Shown here in pieces: positions 1-8,352 of a DNA stretch of 64,000 bases. Numbering within the stretch: position 1 is the first letter of the stretch; each line of letters starts with the position of its first letter. Position numbers and translations under genes: made by a program. Under the pieces are notes generated by a model. The model was not told where the DNA came from. It ran no database searches and saw nothing but the letters and a program-made list of their open reading frames with translations. The DNA lies in assembly GCF_027587375.1 (NCBI RefSeq), contig NZ_JAMXIC010000004.1:71299-135298 (forward strand). The letters are read 5' to 3'. This stretch comes from Arthrobacter sp. B2a2-09 (GTDB lineage: Bacteria; Actinomycetota; Actinomycetes; Actinomycetales; Micrococcaceae).

Positions 1-154
1 GTGGGTCGGTCGGCGGACGCTCGCTCGCTTATGTGGGTCGGTCGGCGGACGCTCGCTCGCTTATGTGGGTCGGTCGGCGGACGCTCGCTCGCTTATGTGG
101 GTCGGTCGGGGGACGCTCTCTCGCTTATGTGGGTCGGTCGGCGGACGCTCGCTC
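1..154. repeat. 32-bp tandem array, left half of an inverted pair
   Basis: Units begin at 1, 33, 65, 97 and 129; the fourth has two substitutions and the fifth is cut short. Each unit carries the core GACGCTCGCTCGC (at 16, 48, 80, 112 and 144) and a linker that is identical within the array. The core is the reverse complement of the one in the array starting at 184. The array may continue left of the window. Any ORFs read through it are low-complexity artefacts. Confidence 0.93.
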
Positions 155-183
155 GGATCATCTGCAGGAGGATCCCGTCGTTT

Positions 184-345
184 GGGCTTGTTTGTGAGCG
201 AGCGTCGCCCGAGATGGGCTTGTTTGTGAGCGAGGGTCGTCGGGGGTGGGCTTGTTTGTGAGCGAGGGTCGTCGGGGGTGGGCTTGTTTGTGAGCGAGGG
301 TCGTCGGGGGTGGGCTTGTTTGTGAGCGAGGGTCGCTGGGGCGAA
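184..345. repeat. 32-bp tandem array, right half of an inverted pair
   Basis: Five units start at 184, 216, 248, 280 and 312. The core GTGAGCGAG(C/G)GTCG falls at 194, 226, 258, 290 and 322, an exact 32-bp period. The orientation is opposite to the array at 1-154, and about 30 bp of unrelated sequence separates the two. The linker sequence differs from all other arrays in the window. The array ends just before the ohrR promoter. Confidence 0.93.
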
Positions 346-350
346 TTGAG

Positions 351-379
351 TTGTGCACAATTTAATTGTGAGCTATCGT
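351..379 (+). promoter_or_regulatory. ohrR promoter with OhrR operator
   Basis: A -35-like TTGTGC (351-356) and a -10-like TATCGT (374-379) are 17 bp apart. Between them lies the perfect dyad CACAATTTAATTGTG (356-370), closely matching the TACAATT-AATTGTA operator known for OhrR proteins. The -10 ends 7 nt before the ATG and no Shine-Dalgarno is visible, so the transcript is probably leaderless. Binding here would block the polymerase, giving autorepression of ohrR and control of the downstream genes. Confidence 0.8.
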
Positions 380-386
380 TATATTC

Positions 387-821
387 ATGAGTGAAGCCCC
401 CCGCCTCAACCACCAGGTCTGTTTCGCCCTCTACTCCGCGTCCAAGGCGGCGACGGCGGTCTACCGGCCGGTGCTGGATGAGCTTGGACTGACGTATCCG
501 CAGTACCTCGTGATGCTGGTGCTCTGGGAGAACGAGCCGCGAAGCGTCCGGGAACTGGGTACTGAGCTGGGCCTCGATTCGGGCACCCTGTCACCGCTGC
601 TCAAGAGGCTTGAAGCCTTGGGGTTGGTGGAGCGCCGGCGTTCGGCCGAGGATGAGCGTCGCGTTGAGATCCACCTGAGCGATGCGGGACGTACCCTCAG
701 CGCCCGGGCCGGGGCTGTGCCGGAACGCCTCGCCGAGGCCGCCGGCTTGAGCGCCGCCGAACTTGCACAGCTTCACGACACCCTGGGCCGGCTCACCGAA
801 GCCCTCCATTCAGCCATCTGA
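387..821 (+). CDS. ohrR: OhrR, MarR-family organic-peroxide sensor repressor
   Basis: This 144-residue protein has a MarR-type winged helix. Near its N-terminus is QVCFALYSASK with Cys12, the position of the peroxide-reactive cysteine in OhrR. The recognition helix region (LGLDSGTLSPLLKRLEALG) and the wing (RRRSAEDERRVEI) are intact. In the family, the reduced protein represses ohr and oxidation of the cysteine releases DNA. The gene lies 33 bp upstream of ohr on the same strand, and its own promoter holds a matching palindromic operator, so identity and autoregulation are well supported. Only one cysteine is present, so it should be of the 1-Cys type, which needs a low-molecular-weight thiol for full inactivation. 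Confidence 0.93.
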   Translation: MSEAPRLNHQVCFALYSASKAATAVYRPVLDELGLTYPQYLVMLVLWENEPRSVRELGTELGLDSGTLSPLLKRLEALGLVERRRSAEDERRVEIHLSDAGRTLSARAGAVPERLAEAAGLSAAELAQLHDTLGRLTEALHSAI

Positions 822-854
822 TCGTCCATCCCCTCCGAAGGAAAAGGAACCACA

Positions 855-1286
855 GTGAAGACTCTCTACACAGCCGAGGCGCTTGCCTCCGGTGAAGGCC
901 GCGACGGCAACGCACGCAGCAATGACGGCAAGTTGGACGTCGCTCTCGCCAGCCCGGTGGAACTGGGCGGAAATGGCCAGGGCACCAACCCCGAGCAACT
1001 CTTCGCCGCCGGATACGCTGCATGCTTCCACTCGGCGCTCAGGTTGGTGGGACGCAAGGCCCGGGTGGATCTCAGTGATTCCGCCGTGGCTGCCAAGATC
1101 CACTTCGGCGCACTGGAGGACCGCGAGGGATACGGGCTCGCCGCCGAGCTCGAGATCGCGCTGCCTGCCCTCGACCGGGAAACCGCCGAGCAGCTCGTGG
1201 CCAAGGCCCACCAGATCTGCCCCTACTCCAACGCGACCCGCGGCAACATCGCCGTCGACATCAAGCTTGTGGAGGTGGCCGCATGA
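855..1286 (+). CDS. ohr: Ohr, organic hydroperoxide reductase
   Basis: This 143-residue OsmC/Ohr-family protein detoxifies organic and fatty-acid hydroperoxides in the cytoplasm. The two catalytic cysteines are visible at Cys57 (GYAACFHSAL) and Cys122 (QICPYSNATRGN), both typical Ohr motifs, and the length is that of the family. The start is the GTG at 855, preceded by an AAGGAAAAGGAA purine run. Its last four bases overlap the ATG of the downstream oxidoreductase, so the two are translationally coupled. It is expected to be induced by organic peroxide through OhrR. Confidence 0.95.
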   Translation: MKTLYTAEALASGEGRDGNARSNDGKLDVALASPVELGGNGQGTNPEQLFAAGYAACFHSALRLVGRKARVDLSDSAVAAKIHFGALEDREGYGLAAELEIALPALDRETAEQLVAKAHQICPYSNATRGNIAVDIKLVEVAA

Positions 1287-2302
1287 GCGCCGCCGTCCCC
1301 AATAGCACCCGCGAAATCCAGCTGGCATCCCGTCCGCAGGGACGCCCTGTCCAGGAGAATTTCCGGTTGGCTGAGACCGATCTGCCGGAGCTTCAGGACG
1401 GCCAGATCCTGGTCCGCAACGAGTTCATGTCGGTCGATCCCTACATGCGCGGCCGCATGAATGACACGAAGTCCTATTCGGCACCTTTCCGACTCGATGC
1501 AGCGCTCGACGGCGGTGCGGTGGGCGAGGTGATCGCGTCCCGTTCCGAGGCTCTCAAGGTGGGTGACGTCGTCGTGCACCAGCTCGGTTGGCGCGAATTT
1601 TCCGTGCTGGATGCGGCAAGCGCGACGCCGGTTCCGGCCGGCCTGGCACCGACGTCGGCGTTCCTCGGAGCGCTTGGCATGACGGGCCTGACGGCGTATG
1701 CCGGGCTGCTCAAGGTGGCCGAGTTCAAGGCCGGGGACGTCGTCTTCGTTTCCGGTGCCGCGGGCGCAGTAGGTTCGATCGTCGGCCAGGTCGCCAAGGC
1801 CATGGGCGCCTCCAAGGTGATTGGCAGCGCCGGTTCCCCGGAGAAGGTGGCGCGCTTGCTGGAACTCGGCTTCGACGCGGCCTTCGACTACCACGACGGC
1901 CCGGTGGTGAAGCAACTCCGCGAGGCGGCGGGGGAGCGCGGCATCGATGTCTACTTTGACAACGTGGGCGGCGAACACCTCGAGGCTGCCCTCGCAGTCC
2001 TCACCGCGGGTGGCCGCGTGGCAATGTGCGGCGCCATTTCGCAGTACAATTCCACAGAGCCCACACCGGGCCCGCGGAACCTGGCCGTGGCCATCGGAAA
2101 GCAACTGACCCTCCGTGGCTTCCTCGTAGGCGGCCAGCGCCAGCACGCCGCCGAGTTCGCCGAGAAGATGGCCGGATGGCTGGCCGATGGAACGGTCCGC
2201 TACGACGAGACGATCGTTGACGGGCTGGAAAACGCGCCGCAGGCCTTCATTGATCTCCTGGATGGAGCCAACACCGGCAAGATGCTGGTCCGCCTGCCCT
2301 GA
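1283..2302 (+). CDS. NADP-dependent MDR-family oxidoreductase (CurA/leukotriene-B4 dehydrogenase-like)
   Basis: This 339-residue protein is a zinc-independent medium-chain dehydrogenase/reductase. The N-terminal GroES-like half carries FMSVDPYMRGRMND, and the Rossmann half has a nucleotide-binding loop SGAAGAVGSIVGQVAKAMG. VYFDNVGGEHLEAAL and LTLRGFLV are typical of the curcumin reductase/PTGR-like group, which reduces alkenal and enone double bonds with NADPH. It overlaps ohr by 4 bp (ATGA). This suggests a role in removing reactive aldehydes or enones formed by lipid peroxidation, but the substrate is inferred from context only. Confidence 0.87.
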   Translation: MSAAVPNSTREIQLASRPQGRPVQENFRLAETDLPELQDGQILVRNEFMSVDPYMRGRMNDTKSYSAPFRLDAALDGGAVGEVIASRSEALKVGDVVVHQLGWREFSVLDAASATPVPAGLAPTSAFLGALGMTGLTAYAGLLKVAEFKAGDVVFVSGAAGAVGSIVGQVAKAMGASKVIGSAGSPEKVARLLELGFDAAFDYHDGPVVKQLREAAGERGIDVYFDNVGGEHLEAALAVLTAGGRVAMCGAISQYNSTEPTPGPRNLAVAIGKQLTLRGFLVGGQRQHAAEFAEKMAGWLADGTVRYDETIVDGLENAPQAFIDLLDGANTGKMLVRLP

Positions 2303-2317
2303 GTCCATTTCCGTAGC

Positions 2318-2382
2318 GGCGCGAACTGGCGGCAGATGCCCTCAAAAAGCGATTTTGGGGTCATCTGCTGCCAGTTCGCGCC
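2318..2382. repeat. Long palindromic intergenic element, family A, copy 1
   Basis: The left arm (from 2318) contains GCGCGAACTGGCGGCAGATG and its imperfect complement ends at 2382. The same element recurs at 54548-54612 with perfect arms. It lies 16 bp after a stop codon. Its strong hairpin could stabilise or end transcripts. Confidence 0.85.
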
Positions 2383-2432
2383 CGTGGGAACGCGAATGCT
2401 AGGCCCGCTGGCTGGGAGTTCCACTACTGCTT

Positions 2433-2480
2433 GGTAACAAAAGCTCAACAATCTTCGGGTTGTTGGGCTTTTGTGTTACC
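2433..2480 (+). terminator. Long hairpin, possible terminator of the ohr operon
   Basis: The arms GGTAACAAAAGCTCAACAA (2433-2451) and 2460-2480 pair over about 19 bp around the loop TCTTCGGG, with small mismatches. The right arm contains CTTTTG, giving a weakly U-rich 3' side. It sits between the oxidoreductase and the nucleoside-binding lipoprotein gene and most likely separates the two transcription units. Confidence 0.6.
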
Positions 2481-2636
2481 CGGGTGTGTTCAATCCCACT
2501 AAAGTTGTGCCATCAGTGCGCCCCAGGCGCAGTGCTGCGAAGCATCAGTGAAAACAGAATTTCAGACTCGAGTTTTCGAAACGGACACTCATTGACCAAC
2601 TGTCGTAGCATCAATCACTTTCTTCCTGGAGGAAAA
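2481..2636 (+). promoter_or_regulatory. Upstream region of the nucleoside transport operon
   Basis: There is no gene here. A TAGCAT hexamer at 2606-2611 could be a -10 element, giving a leader of about 19 nt that ends in the strong ribosome site TGGAGGAAA. The dyad GTTTTCGAAAC lies near 2571-2581 and could be a repressor site. Both readings are by eye. Confidence 0.3.
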
Positions 2637-3743
2637 TTGAAGCAATCACTGCGTGCCACATTAAAGCGCGGTTCATTTGCGGGCGTCGCAACTGCGGGCG
2701 CCGCTGCACTTTTGCTGGCAGGCTGCGGCAGCGCACCGTCTGCGTCGAGCTCGGGCAGCGCCACCAAGTCGGACTACACCGCATGCATGGTGTCCGACTC
2801 CGGCGGCTTCGATGACAAGTCGTTCAACCAGTCAGGCTACGAAGGCCTTCAGGCGGCAGCCAAGGACCTGAATATCCAGGAGAAGCACGTCCAGTCCAAG
2901 GCCGACACGGACTATGACCCCAACCTGCGTTCCATGGTCCAGCAAGGCTGCAAGCTGACGGTTACGGTCGGCTTCCTGCTGGGCGACGCCACGAAGAACA
3001 TTGCGACGGCGAACCCGAACGACCACTTCGCGATCATCGACTACTCGGACCCCACCTTCCCGAAGAACGTCAAGCCGATTGTCTATGACACGGCACAGGC
3101 TGCCTTCATGGCCGGATACCTCGCCGCCGGCACTTCCAAGACGGGCAAGGTTGCCACCTTCGGTGGCCTCAACATCCCCACCGTGAGCATCTTCATGGAC
3201 GGCTTCTCTGACGGCGTGAAGTACTACAACCAGAAGAAGGGCAAGTCCGTCCAGCTGCTTGGCTGGGACAAGGACAAGCAGGACGGAACGTTTGTCGGCG
3301 ACTTCAAGCAGGTCGACAAGGGCAAGGTCCTCACCCAGGGATTCCTGGACCAAGGGGCCGACGTCATCCTTCCCGTCGCTGGCCCGGTTGGAGCGGGCGC
3401 CGGAAGTGCGATCCTTGACGCCAAGGCGAAGGGCACGGACGCAAAGCTGATCTGGGTTGACTCGGATGGCTACCTGACCGCACCCGCCTACAAGTCGGTC
3501 ATCCTGACTTCGGTCCAGAAGACCATGGCGACCGCCGTCGAAACGGTCATCAAGGCCGACAAAGACGGCAAGTTCGACCCCAGCCCCTACGTTGGCACGC
3601 TCGACAACGGGGGCGTGGCGCTTGCCCCGTTCCACGATCTCGACTCCGCTGTGCCGGCTGACATGAAGAGTGATCTTGACCAGTTGAAGAAGGACATCAT
3701 CTCGGGCGCAGTCAAGGTCGAATCGAAGTCCAGCCCCAAGTAA
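2637..3743 (+). CDS. BMP-family lipoprotein, nucleoside-binding ABC component
   Basis: This 368-residue extracytoplasmic binding protein of the BMP/PnrA family is expected to capture nucleosides. The start is the TTG at 2637, right after TGGAGGAAA; a longer reading frame upstream lacks any ribosome site. A signal peptide ends in the lipobox LLLAGC, so the protein should be lipid-anchored. DSGGFDDKSFNQSGYEGL is the characteristic family motif. The next three genes encode the matching ATPase and two permeases, followed by salvage enzymes, which supports nucleoside specificity. A terminator-like hairpin separates this gene from the ATPase, so the binding protein can be made in excess. Confidence 0.92.
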   Translation: MKQSLRATLKRGSFAGVATAGAAALLLAGCGSAPSASSSGSATKSDYTACMVSDSGGFDDKSFNQSGYEGLQAAAKDLNIQEKHVQSKADTDYDPNLRSMVQQGCKLTVTVGFLLGDATKNIATANPNDHFAIIDYSDPTFPKNVKPIVYDTAQAAFMAGYLAAGTSKTGKVATFGGLNIPTVSIFMDGFSDGVKYYNQKKGKSVQLLGWDKDKQDGTFVGDFKQVDKGKVLTQGFLDQGADVILPVAGPVGAGAGSAILDAKAKGTDAKLIWVDSDGYLTAPAYKSVILTSVQKTMATAVETVIKADKDGKFDPSPYVGTLDNGGVALAPFHDLDSAVPADMKSDLDQLKKDIISGAVKVESKSSPK

Positions 3744-3763
3744 TAGTCCGGGCTAAACCGCGT

Positions 3764-3804
3764 CGCGCTGCCCTTCAGCCGAGTTTTGGCAGAAGGGCAG
3801 CGCG
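3764..3804 (+). terminator. Hairpin after the binding-protein gene, likely partial terminator
   Basis: Arms CGCGCTGCCCTTC (3764-3776) and GAAGGGCAGCGCG (3792-3804) form a perfect 13-bp stem, followed by a T-rich stretch within 30 bp. It lies inside the operon between the solute-binding lipoprotein and the ATPase, a common place for expression-setting attenuation. Confidence 0.65.
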
Positions 3805-3907
3805 TTCTGCGTTGCCTTCAATTTTGCTCTTCGACACTCCTTGGCCGAGCACTATGCTGGGAGCACGGTGATGACGAGGAGCCATCCTTTATAGATGGGT
3901 TGGAGTT

Positions 3908-5458
3908 TTGAAACTCGAACTGAAAGGGATCACGAAGCGCTTCGGATCCCTCGTAGCCAATGACCACATCGATCTCGTGGTTGAACCCGGCCAAGTCCAT
4001 TGCCTCTTGGGCGAAAACGGTGCCGGTAAATCCACCCTGATGAATGTCCTTTACGGACTCTACGATCCCAGCGACGGCGAAATCCTGGTCGACGGCAAGC
4101 CGGTCGTCTTCAAGGGTCCCGGCGATGCCATGGCGGCAGGGATCGGAATGGTCCACCAGCACTTCATGCTGATTCCGGTATTCACCGTCGCCGAAAATGT
4201 CGCGCTGGGAAACGAAGCCACCAAGGCTGCCGGTTTCCTGAACCTGGATGAAACCCGCCGCAAGATTTCCGAGATCTCCAAGCAGTACGGATTCCACGTC
4301 GACCCTGACGCCCTCGTGGAAGACCTGCCCGTGGGCGTGCAGCAACGGGTCGAGATCATCAAGGCGCTGGTGCGCGACGCCGAAGTCCTGATTCTCGATG
4401 AACCGACGGCGGTTCTCACTCCGCAGGAAACCGATGAGCTCCTGGACATCATCCGACAGCTCAAGGCCGCCGGAAAATCAATTGTCTTCATCTCGCACAA
4501 ACTGCGTGAGGTCAAGGAAATTTCGGACATCATCACGGTGATCCGGCGGGGGAAAGTGGTGGGCTCGGCTGATCCCTCCGCGTCCCCGACGGAACTCGCC
4601 TCGGCGATGGTGGGCCGGGCGGTCAGCCTGACCCTGGAAAAGAAACCCGCCCAACCGGGTGAGGCGACCTTCAAGGTCCGGGACCTGACCGTCGTCGACC
4701 ACAATGGCCAGCACGTCGTGGACGGGCTGAGTTTCGAGATCGCCAAGGGCGAAGTGCTTGCCATCGCCGGTGTCCAAGGCAACGGCCAGACGGAGCTCAC
4801 GGAAGCCATCCTCGGCGTCCAGCCCCACGTCACCGGGTCCATCATCCTCGACGACGTCGAACTGCTCGGCAAGAGCGTCAAGCAGGTCCTTTCCGCCGGC
4901 GTCGGGTTCGTCCCTGAGGACCGCAAGATCGACGGCCTGGTAGGAACGTTCTCCATTTCCGAGAACATGATCCTGGACCTGTACGACAAGCCGCCTTTTG
5001 CCCAAGGCATCGGCATGAAACCGGCCTTGATTGCTTCCCACGCCGAGAAGAAGGTCGAAGAGTTCGATGTGCGGACGCCGTCGATCGATGTCGCCGTAGG
5101 CACGCTCTCCGGAGGTAACCAGCAAAAGGTGGTGCTCGCAAGGGAGCTGTCGAGGCCATTGAGGCTCTTCATCGCATCGCAGCCCACCCGAGGCCTCGAC
5201 GTCGGCTCCATCGAATTCGTGCACAAACGGGTCATTGCCGAACGGGACAACGGAACTCCGGTGATGATCGTGTCAACGGAACTCGATGAAGTGCTCGAGC
5301 TAGCTGACAGGATCGCCGTTCTCTACCGCGGAAAGCTGGTCGGGATTGTTCCCGCCGGTACCTCCCGCGATGTGCTGGGTTTGATGATGGCAGGCGTTCC
5401 GGAACATGAGGCAGAACTGACTGCGCACAAGACCCTCGAGGGAGGAACACATGTCTGA
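3908..5458 (+). CDS. Nucleoside ABC transporter, tandem ATP-binding protein
   Basis: This 516-residue protein carries two fused ATPase domains. The first has Walker A GENGAGKST (35-43), signature LPVGVQQRVEI and Walker B VLILDEPT. The second has a degenerate P-loop GVQGNGQTEL, a good signature LSGGNQQKVVLARE, and LFIASQPTRGLD where the acidic Walker B residues are replaced, as is normal in this RbsA-like nucleoside branch (NupO/YufO type). The start is a TTG at 3908 with GGAG close upstream. The gene overlaps the next permease by 8 bp. It should energise import of nucleosides delivered by the BMP lipoprotein. Confidence 0.93.
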   Translation: MKLELKGITKRFGSLVANDHIDLVVEPGQVHCLLGENGAGKSTLMNVLYGLYDPSDGEILVDGKPVVFKGPGDAMAAGIGMVHQHFMLIPVFTVAENVALGNEATKAAGFLNLDETRRKISEISKQYGFHVDPDALVEDLPVGVQQRVEIIKALVRDAEVLILDEPTAVLTPQETDELLDIIRQLKAAGKSIVFISHKLREVKEISDIITVIRRGKVVGSADPSASPTELASAMVGRAVSLTLEKKPAQPGEATFKVRDLTVVDHNGQHVVDGLSFEIAKGEVLAIAGVQGNGQTELTEAILGVQPHVTGSIILDDVELLGKSVKQVLSAGVGFVPEDRKIDGLVGTFSISENMILDLYDKPPFAQGIGMKPALIASHAEKKVEEFDVRTPSIDVAVGTLSGGNQQKVVLARELSRPLRLFIASQPTRGLDVGSIEFVHKRVIAERDNGTPVMIVSTELDEVLELADRIAVLYRGKLVGIVPAGTSRDVLGLMMAGVPEHEAELTAHKTLEGGTHV

Positions 5459-6824
5459 GTCCAACACCCCTCGACAAGAAAACGAGGTCGAGCCGGAGCG
5501 CCCGGAAACATTGAACGACGAGGCCGTCCTGGATGTCGCATTGGACACTGCTGACGGTGCAATGGCCCCGTCGGCAGTTCCCGCTACCAGCCAAGGCGGA
5601 CAGATCCCGCATGCCGCCGGTGGTTCGGTCTTCCGGCAGATCGTGACCGGAAACGCCATGGTCTCGGTGTTGTCCGTGCTACTCGCGATTGTGCTCGGCG
5701 GAATCCTGATGGCCGTGACCAACCCCAAAGTGGCTGAAACAGCAGGTTATTTCTTCGCGCAGCCGGGGGACATGCTCACCGAGGTCTTCAGGCCGTACGT
5801 GGCACTGGTCCAGGGCTCGATATTCAACTGGGCCGGGGCCGACGCCGCAGCCCAGCTGTACCCGATCACTGAAACCCTGACGGTGTCCACGCCCCTGATC
5901 CTGGCAGGTCTCGGCGTGGCCTTAGCCTTCCGTGCGGGACTGTTCAACATCGGCGCGCAAGGCCAAATCATCTTTGGTGCCCTGTTCGGCGCCTACGTGG
6001 GATTCACCTGGCACTTGCCTTTCCTGGTTCACCTGCTGCTTGTCATCGTTGCCGGATTCGTCGGCGGCGCGGTGTGGGGCGGCGTCGTCGGCCTCCTCAA
6101 GGCCCGGACCGGTGCGCATGAGGTCATCGTGACCATCATGCTGAACTACATTGCCAACTTCCTGCTCCTGTTCCTCCTGACCACTCCGGCTTTCCAACGC
6201 AAGGGCTCGACCAACCCGATCTCGCCCTTCCTGGACCAGTCGGCACTGTTTCCGGAGTTGCTCGGGCCCCAGTTCAGGCTCCACGCCGGCTTCCTCCTGG
6301 CTGTGCTGGCAACGATCTTCGTCTGGTGGCTCCTGAACCGCTCCACGCTCGGCTTTGAATTCCGGGCCGTGGGCGCCAACCAGAGCGCGGCACGCACCGC
6401 TGGAATCAACGTTCCCCGCGCCGTGATCCTCGTGATGGCGATTGCGGGTGCCCTTGCAGGCCTGGCCGGCATTGCGCAGGTATCCGGAACGGAGAAGTAC
6501 CTCTCGGGAGGCGTCGCGGCTTCCATCGGATTCGATGCCATCACGGTCGCATTGCTGGGCCGTTCGACGCCGTGGGGAACCTTCTTCGCCGGGCTTCTCT
6601 TCGGCGCCTTCCGTGCGGGAGGCGTCGCGATGCAGGCTGAAACCCAGACCCCCATCGACATCGTTTTGGTCATCCAGTCCTTGATCGTCCTGTTCATTGC
6701 GGCACCGCCACTGGTGCGCGCGATCTTCGGACTGAACCCGCGGAAAAAGAAGAAGGCCACTGGCGGCCCCGGCTCCGGAACCATCCCCTCCGGAAAAATC
6801 GAGAGCGGAGCTGCAACAGCATGA
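5451..6824 (+). CDS. Nucleoside ABC transporter permease 1
   Basis: This 457-residue BPD_transp_2 family permease has a hydrophilic N-terminal tail of about 60 residues and then many hydrophobic segments. The family stretch VALAFRAGLFNIGAQGQIIFG and the ABC-contact region GANQSAARTAGINVPR are recognisable, as in YufP/NupP. The basic tail NPRKKKKATGG follows the last membrane span. It begins inside the ATPase gene with ribosome site GAGGGAGGA and overlaps the next permease by ATGA. It should form the heteromeric channel with that neighbour. Confidence 0.93.
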   Translation: MSESNTPRQENEVEPERPETLNDEAVLDVALDTADGAMAPSAVPATSQGGQIPHAAGGSVFRQIVTGNAMVSVLSVLLAIVLGGILMAVTNPKVAETAGYFFAQPGDMLTEVFRPYVALVQGSIFNWAGADAAAQLYPITETLTVSTPLILAGLGVALAFRAGLFNIGAQGQIIFGALFGAYVGFTWHLPFLVHLLLVIVAGFVGGAVWGGVVGLLKARTGAHEVIVTIMLNYIANFLLLFLLTTPAFQRKGSTNPISPFLDQSALFPELLGPQFRLHAGFLLAVLATIFVWWLLNRSTLGFEFRAVGANQSAARTAGINVPRAVILVMAIAGALAGLAGIAQVSGTEKYLSGGVAASIGFDAITVALLGRSTPWGTFFAGLLFGAFRAGGVAMQAETQTPIDIVLVIQSLIVLFIAAPPLVRAIFGLNPRKKKKATGGPGSGTIPSGKIESGAATA

Positions 6825-8350
6825 GCACCACCACAACTCAGTCCGGCGGTGGCACACCCGCCGGTAACGCGCCTGCGCGCCCCGGAAAAACGGGTGCCAC
6901 CGGGCTGGTCAGCTGGAAGGCCGGAATCGGACTGTCCCTGCTCGCAATCCTGGGAACCGCGCTGTTCGGGTTCATGTCCAATTCGAAGTCGGCAGGCTTC
7001 GGCATTGCCGAGGCGGCCAATGAAGCGGCCTCCAGTGTTGCTGCGTTGGTCACGTTCGTTCTGGCCCTCCTGCTTTCCGTTGGCCTCGGATACCTGTGGT
7101 TCGCCCGCCGTCGTCCGGGCCCCACGTCGGGTTCAGGCCTCGCGTCAAGTTCAGGCACAGTACCGGGTTGGTTGCCAGCATCCTTCGTCGCCGCTGTGGT
7201 GGTCCTCGGCCTTGCCGCGCTGGGAGTGGCGAAGGTTTCCAAGATCACGCTTCCTTCCGCGGCCATCGGCTGGATCGCTGCGGTGATTCTCCTGGGCCTG
7301 GCCGGCTACACGGTGTACCTCACCCAGGCGAAGAGGGCTACACCCCGCTGGGTGGGCGGTACCTTTGCCGCAGTGTTCCTCATCGGATTCATGGTCTGGA
7401 TCGTGGCTGGCGGAAATGGTGATGAGCCGTCAATTTCCCTCGCCGGACTGATCGCAGGATCCGTAACCCTGGCTGTGCCGCTGGTCTTCGGATCCCTTTC
7501 CGGCGTCCTGTGCGAACGCGTCGGCGTGGTCAACATCGCCATTGAAGGGCAGCTCCTGCTGGGAGCGTTTTCGGCGGCCGTCGTTGCCACCGTGACGCAC
7601 AATGTCTACGCCGGGCTGGTCGCGGCGGCCGTAGCTGGAGCGCTTGTTTCCTTGGTCCTCGCTGTGGTCAGCATCAAGTACCTCGTCAACCAGATCATCG
7701 TCGGCGTCGTGCTCAACGTCCTGATCAGCGGACTGACCAGCTTCCTCTTTTCGACGCTGCTGACGGCTGACCCGGATGGGCTCAACAAGCCGGGGCGCTT
7801 GCCTCCGGTGGACATTCCCTTCCTGTCCGATATCCCCATCATCGGCCCCATCCTGTTCCACCAGTCCCTCGTGGGCTATCTGATGTACATCGCCGTGATC
7901 GTGGTTTACCTCGGCCTTTTCCACACGAAGTGGGGACTGCGCGTGAGGGCCGTCGGCGAGCATCCGCAGGCTGCCGACACCGTGGGCATCAATGTCAACC
8001 GGACCCGTTTCTGGAACGTGCTCATGGGAGGCGCGATCGCGGGCATTGGCGGCTCGTTCTTCACGTTGGTGTCCGTGGATGCGTTCAGCAAGGACATGTC
8101 CGGTGGCCGCGGGTATATCGCCCTCGCCGCGTTGATCTTCGGGCGCTGGAACCCGATCGGCGCCTTCCTGGCCGCGTTGCTGTTCGGCTTCGCGGACAAC
8201 CTGCAGAGCGTCATCACCATCATCGGATCGCCCGTGCCGAGCCAGTTCATGGCCATGCTGCCTTACGCCTTGACGGTCTTCGCGGTCGCTGGATTGGTGG
8301 GCAGGTCCCGGCCGCCGGCGGCAAGCGGCATACCGTACGTCAAGGGTTGA
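6821..8350 (+). CDS. Nucleoside ABC transporter permease 2
   Basis: This 509-residue permease is the partner of the preceding gene. It has about three additional N-terminal membrane spans (residues about 30-210) before the conserved BPD_transp_2 core, where CERVGVVNIAIEGQLLLGAF and GEHPQAADTVGINVNRTRFW stand out. The N-terminal extension makes it longer than B. subtilis-type NupQ, a form I recall as common in actinobacteria. It overlaps the upstream permease by 4 bp and is followed immediately by cdd, tying uptake to salvage. Confidence 0.92.
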   Translation: MSTTTTQSGGGTPAGNAPARPGKTGATGLVSWKAGIGLSLLAILGTALFGFMSNSKSAGFGIAEAANEAASSVAALVTFVLALLLSVGLGYLWFARRRPGPTSGSGLASSSGTVPGWLPASFVAAVVVLGLAALGVAKVSKITLPSAAIGWIAAVILLGLAGYTVYLTQAKRATPRWVGGTFAAVFLIGFMVWIVAGGNGDEPSISLAGLIAGSVTLAVPLVFGSLSGVLCERVGVVNIAIEGQLLLGAFSAAVVATVTHNVYAGLVAAAVAGALVSLVLAVVSIKYLVNQIIVGVVLNVLISGLTSFLFSTLLTADPDGLNKPGRLPPVDIPFLSDIPIIGPILFHQSLVGYLMYIAVIVVYLGLFHTKWGLRVRAVGEHPQAADTVGINVNRTRFWNVLMGGAIAGIGGSFFTLVSVDAFSKDMSGGRGYIALAALIFGRWNPIGAFLAALLFGFADNLQSVITIIGSPVPSQFMAMLPYALTVFAVAGLVGRSRPPAASGIPYVKG

Positions 8351-8352
8351 CC

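Noticed and set aside
1..360. Short ORFs on both strands through the first arrays
   Set aside because: They are translations of 32-bp repeats (period not a multiple of 3), giving low-complexity products with no coding signal.
2460..2636. Longer N-terminus for the BMP lipoprotein
   Set aside because: The additional 59 codons lack a ribosome site and would bury the lipoprotein signal peptide inside the chain; TTG 2637 follows TGGAGGAAA.
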